This document shows, one piece after another, positions 60,434-64,000 of a DNA stretch of 64,000 nucleotides; position 1 is the stretch's first letter; the number at the start of each line of letters is the position of its first letter. The DNA is from Aquanectria penicillioides (lineage: Eukaryota > Ascomycota > Sordariomycetes > Hypocreales > Nectriaceae): NCBI GenBank assembly GCA_003415625.1, contig PYIU01000003.1, positions 7,254,001-7,318,000 of the forward strand, written 5' to 3'. The position numbers and the translations under genes were made by a program. Under the pieces are notes generated by a model, which did not search any database, was not told where the DNA came from, and worked only from the letters and a program-made list of their open reading frames with translations.

Positions 60434-61695
60434 GATGTATGTCTAATGCACATACATGCTGGATGGGTGCGACATGCAGCGTGGTCATCCATATTAACCG
60501 GTTCTATGTATAGTCCTGGGTCGGAGACAGAAAGGGAGAGCAACTAAGAGTTGGTCAAATACACAAATGAAAAAGATGTAAAATAATCAACTTGCAATAG
60601 AAAGAAAGAAAGAAAAGGGCTAGGGGAACCGAACTGACTGACAGCCACCAAAAAAAAAAACCGCCGTTGTGCGCGAACAGCACCACTATCACTACCACCA
60701 CCAAGCTCGTCCGTTGCTTTTTGTTCCTGGGGACGCGGACGGGAACGGGAACGGGAGACAATGGGGATTGTCGACCCGGCTGGCCTTGATTTTCTGCGTG
60801 GCTTGGCCTAGTCTGTCCCAGGTCTTACCCTTGGGCTCAGATCCCCGCTTGGTGCATGTAGCATCCGTCAATCATACCTGCTGTGTTGAGTGGTGACTTG
60901 CGTTGTTTGCTTCTTCCAGCTTCAGCTGGTTTTCGAGCCTCGCCCCAAGTCCGGCCGCGCATCCATTGGAACGCACGCATGAGCTGTACGCGCATACACG
61001 CACCACCGCGCATTTGGGGGCAGAGGGGCAGGTATTCCGGCAGTGCTGCACGTACGGCAGAATGCGCAGAGGTGAGTTGACTACGTAAATTAGCGACCTC
61101 GCCATTGTCCCCGTTGATCGACTTCTCGCGGCTTCTATGCAGTTGTCTCATTCCAGAGCGCCGAGTAAGTACCCGTATAGCACCACCTTGACAAATGCAA
61201 TCCGCCCGCAATCTGCTTTTCTCAGCCGCCTCACAACCATTGTCCAATCCCTCCCCCCTCTACCCGCACTCACGCTACACTCTACACTACACATCATATA
61301 CTCTCACGCACGCCTTGGCAGCCAACTCAATTCAACCCCGGCAAATACTCGCTTTTCGCCTGCACTTTGATGCAGTCTCGCATGTGCCTTGCCTCTGTGT
61401 GCCACTCCATATCATCTCACCAGTAATCAGTCATCCTGTGCCTGGACATGCATAAATAAGGGGCTGGGTGGTACACACTCGAGACGTGTTCGTGCAAAGA
61501 AAGGAGCCAGTTAGTGCTCCTTGGGAATTTTGATTTTCTTTGCCTTAGACTAGATACATATTACATAGGCCAATCCGATTGCTTACCCGCAACGACCAAA
61601 GCAAATCCCCATCCGTAGTTAACCCCTAACCGTATCGCACAAAGAAAGCCCTAGACCGTACCCGTGGTTTTCATTTCTCTTCTCCCCTCTCTCCC

Positions 61696-63000
61696 TCAAT
61701 CATCATCTCTCTGGAAGCCCTGTCGCCCGCGGCCCATCCGTGACGCAAGGTCCATCTTTCCGGCTGCTTGGCGATGTAGTCCATTGGCGAAGCCTCGATC
61801 CCCCCCGCGCTCGCGTGCCTTGTCATCCGCATCCCGTAGTGCCTTTTCCCGCTCCTCAAGTGCCGCTAGCCGTTTCTCTCGATCACCATCTAGCTCAGAC
61901 GCAGCCGACTGCATAGCGGCGAGCTTGCGCTGGCGTTCCTCTTCCTTGGCCTTTTCGTCCTCTTCGCCGCGGGAGCGTCCTCCGTTGGAGTATTGGCCCC
62001 GGTTACGGTTGTCACCGCCGTAGCTTCTTCGCGAATCACGTCTAGAGTCTCCGTTGTAGCCGTTGCGTGACTGCTCAGAACGGTTGTTAAAAGGTTCGGA
62101 GCGTCTTCGTCGAGATTGCTCATCTCCAGAACCCGAATCACGCCGTCCTCGATCATCATCCCTTCGTCGGTCATCGTCTCTGCGTCGATACGAATCGCGA
62201 CGTTCGGAATGGTCTGTGTTCTCCTCATCCCATCGACGATGTCTGCGTTCGCGATCTCCATCGTCCACGGAATCATCTCTTCTTCGTCGCGACCGGCGGT
62301 CGGAAGAATCATCTCGTCGTCTGTAGCTGTCTTCGTCTCGTGATCTATCACGCCTCTGGGGGCTTCGCGATCGTGAATATGACCGCTTGCGCCTGTGGCG
62401 CCTCTCATCTGAATCAGGGCTGCGGTGGCGATGGTGTCGCCGGCGATGACGATCTTCCCTGCGCTTTGATTTATCTTTTTCCTTGTTGTCTTCAACACCC
62501 ATGGACGCCAGGAGTTTGCGTCGCTTGACCGGATCGTTCATCATCGCCTCGTATGCTGCCTGTTCCTGCCTCTTGATGGCGAGTAGAGGATCGTCTCGAA
62601 TCTTTGATGCCGTGTCGCGAGCGCTATTGGCGTTCTGTAAGGCCATAAAACTCTCTTGCCCAGCTTGCTTCTCCAACTTCTTGTGTTCTGTCCCCTTGAT
62701 AAGGTTGTCGATTCGTCGCTTGCCCAGCAGGTACGCCTCGGTCTCTTCGGTGGTGCCGGCCTGGCCGTCATTGGGGCCTTGGTACATCCAGTCGACGCGA
62801 TCAACGCGCTTCTTTCCACCAGCGGCCTCCAGCTGCCTCTGCAGCTCCTCTTTGGCCCGCTCCTCCTTGATCTCATTGATGCGCTGCTGGGTCCGCTTGC
62901 GCTCGGCGAGGGCCTTCTGTTCCTCCTCGTAGACCGCTTGCTGGTTGCGCCTCAGCGCGGGGTGGAAGGACTTCTTCAAGTTGAGATCGCCGCCTCCCAT
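61696..63000 (-). CDS. cwc25: Pre-mRNA splicing factor Cwc25
   Basis: A single 434-residue exon. The start at 63000 gives [14 protein letters not shown], the invariant beginning of Cwc25; the open frame continues upstream but without an ATG. The N-terminal CIR-type helical region ([19 protein letters not shown], about 16-50) is followed by WMYQGPN, another family marker. The C-terminal half is an arginine/serine/aspartate-rich disordered tail typical of splicing proteins in filamentous fungi, closing with [14 protein letters not shown]. Yeast Cwc25 promotes the first catalytic step in the activated spliceosome. Expected nuclear. No introns are seen. Confidence 0.93.
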   Translation of the reverse strand: MGGGDLNLKKSFHPALRRNQQAVYEEEQKALAERKRTQQRINEIKEERAKEELQRQLEAAGGKKRVDRVDWMYQGPNDGQAGTTEETEAYLLGKRRIDNLIKGTEHKKLEKQAGQESFMALQNANSARDTASKIRDDPLLAIKRQEQAAYEAMMNDPVKRRKLLASMGVEDNKEKDKSKRREDRHRRRHHRHRSPDSDERRHRRKRSYSRSRSPQRRDRSRDEDSYRRRDDSSDRRSRRRRDDSVDDGDRERRHRRWDEENTDHSERRDSYRRRDDDRRRDDDRGRRDSGSGDEQSRRRRSEPFNNRSEQSRNGYNGDSRRDSRRSYGGDNRNRGQYSNGGRSRGEEDEKAKEEERQRKLAAMQSAASELDGDREKRLAALEEREKALRDADDKARERGGDRGFANGLHRQAAGKMDLASRMGRGRQGFQRDDD

Positions 63001-64000
63001 GTTGGGCAACTGAGTTGGCGAACTGATACAAAGTGGTTGTTGAAAGGATGAGGAAGCCTTGTTGCTAGTGGGGTGGCGACTGACGTTGGGACTTTACTCC
63101 CAGCCTCCAGGCAAAACCCCGTCTTATCTTATCGGGGCTTATCGGTTATCGGGGCCGAACAACAATGCATGCGTCTTACCCTGGACCATCAAGATCAACA
63201 AACTCAGAAGGGGAAAGGTCTCATGGATTACGATTTAATATCAAAGTACCAAGGAAATGTGGGTTTCAAAATAAAATCAATCCCTTTCTCTAAGACTTGA
63301 TATAGTAGAAATTTCATACTCTGTCGTGTAATGTCGGTGTAGATAACATTTAGTTAGTAAATAACACGAGTTTGTGCTGCGTTATCGTTGTCATTGGACA
63401 TTGGGAAAATCTTTTCAATTTATGCTTGGCTCTACAACGAGCAACACGGGTACACCAATCTTCACCTTCAGAATTAAAACGAACCCCAAGAATGTTGCGC
63501 AACGAGAATAAGTCGAAAGAAGGATGGGGAGTCGGGAACATTGAACAAATGATCATTCAGGCAACACCAAGACCTTTGACGAGTAGTGAATATTGTGGTG
63601 CATTTACTTCAGATGACTGTAACGAAGAATGACATCTATGAATAATAACCAATGCATTGCCCATAGTCTGAAGACATCAAACCCGAGACATATCGCCCAT
63701 GTATGGATCCGGAATAGCAATTATATCGGCACATGGTCATGAGCAGAATTCATAGACAAATTTCATGGGTGAGATGATTTGGGCATCCATATTGTATTTT
63801 ACATTCGTGTCTGATTGTCTATTTGCAACATCGTAGGCCGTTCGTGCAGGTCGTCCTTTTCCCATCCCAGACTCCCACACCACGTCCAACATAGTCGTAC
63901 ACTGCTCTTTGCGCGTTGTTGAGCCATCGATTATCGCAAATAATTTACCAACTGGCTCTCTTCACGCCAGGAAGGTTTCCGGCCATGGCCTCCATTCGGA
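63001..64000. other. Right edge, no confirmed gene
   Basis: AT-rich sequence from about 63200. On the minus strand about 70 codons are open between 63740 and 63953 and a GTAAAT donor-like site sits near 63950, preceded by an ATG-containing stretch. This could be the 5' end of a gene cut by the window, but no family is recognised. Confidence 0.25.

Larger units (their letters stand above)
57467..61695. other. 4.2-kb region without recognisable gene
   Basis: Covers the rho3 promoter and the 3' flank of cwc25. Low-complexity elements: GAA repeats at 57951-57970, a 15-bp CAG-rich repeat at 59649-59699, and CTGTAT repeats at 60390-60433. T/A tracts lie at 58779-58792 and 59070-59082. Long frames here follow the repeats and are not credible proteins. 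Confidence 0.45.

Noticed and set aside
61664..63051. Plus-strand frames opposite cwc25
   Set aside because: Serine/arginine-rich shadows of the RS-like tail on the coding strand.
1..64000. CRISPR arrays, bacterial operons or plasmid origins
   Set aside because: Introns, gene content and codon use show a fungal chromosome; the repeats are microsatellites without spacer structure.

Overview
The window is nuclear DNA of a filamentous ascomycete, most likely a Sordariomycete and probably Hypocreales. Genes carry one to eight short introns (mostly 50-120 bp) with GTAAGT/GTATGT-type donors and CTAAC-like branch sites. Housekeeping genes prefer C/G in the third codon position, and CT-rich leaders precede highly expressed genes. 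Several proteins are fungus-specific (HET proteins, fused BioD-BioA, Crh wall transglycosidase, Rho3). No rRNA, tRNA or CRISPR array was recognised. Exon boundaries were set by hand from splice signals and frame continuity.

Layout. 0.7-2.0 kb: LaeA-like methyltransferase. 2.2-3.6 kb: complete but mutated Tc1/mariner element with a TA duplication. 4.8-6.4 kb: type I glutamine-synthetase-like enzyme, divergent from an SDR oxidoreductase at 9.5-10.7 kb. 11.1-16.2 kb: methylcitrate cycle pair, with 2-methylisocitrate lyase (-) and 2-methylcitrate synthase (+) head to head. 16.5 kb: GNAT acetyltransferase. 17.9-22.4 kb: a HET protein and the remains of an NLR/ankyrin-type gene. 22.7-24.6 kb: PHO4-family phosphate permease. 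24.6-30.5 kb: no recognisable gene. 30.5-35.7 kb: biotin pair bioF (-) and bioDA (+), head to head. 35.8-38.4 kb: unknown single-span membrane protein. 38.9-47.9 kb: accessory block of a HET-like remnant without the HET core, a very large ubiquitin-like/zinc-finger/CorA fusion, and a broken MFS transporter. 49.7-50.9 kb: Crh-type GH16. 53.7-54.6 kb: small coiled-coil protein. 56.5-57.5 kb: Rho3 GTPase. 61.7-63.0 kb: splicing factor Cwc25.

How the genes fit together. The methylcitrate pair detoxifies propionyl-CoA in mitochondria: the synthase makes 2-methylcitrate and the lyase cleaves 2-methylisocitrate to pyruvate and succinate. The dehydratase step is not in the window. The biotin pair supplies three of the four late steps (KAPA synthase, DAPA aminotransferase, dethiobiotin synthetase); KAPA synthase ends in AKL, a peroxisomal signal. 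The HET/NLR/CorA region looks like a non-self recognition neighbourhood in rapid turnover.

Caution on quality: at least five otherwise well-conserved genes are interrupted by apparent single-base length changes, nearly all in short homopolymers. This looks more like assembly indels than real loss of function, so these genes are annotated as coding with the break located. Lengths given for them assume the break is an error.
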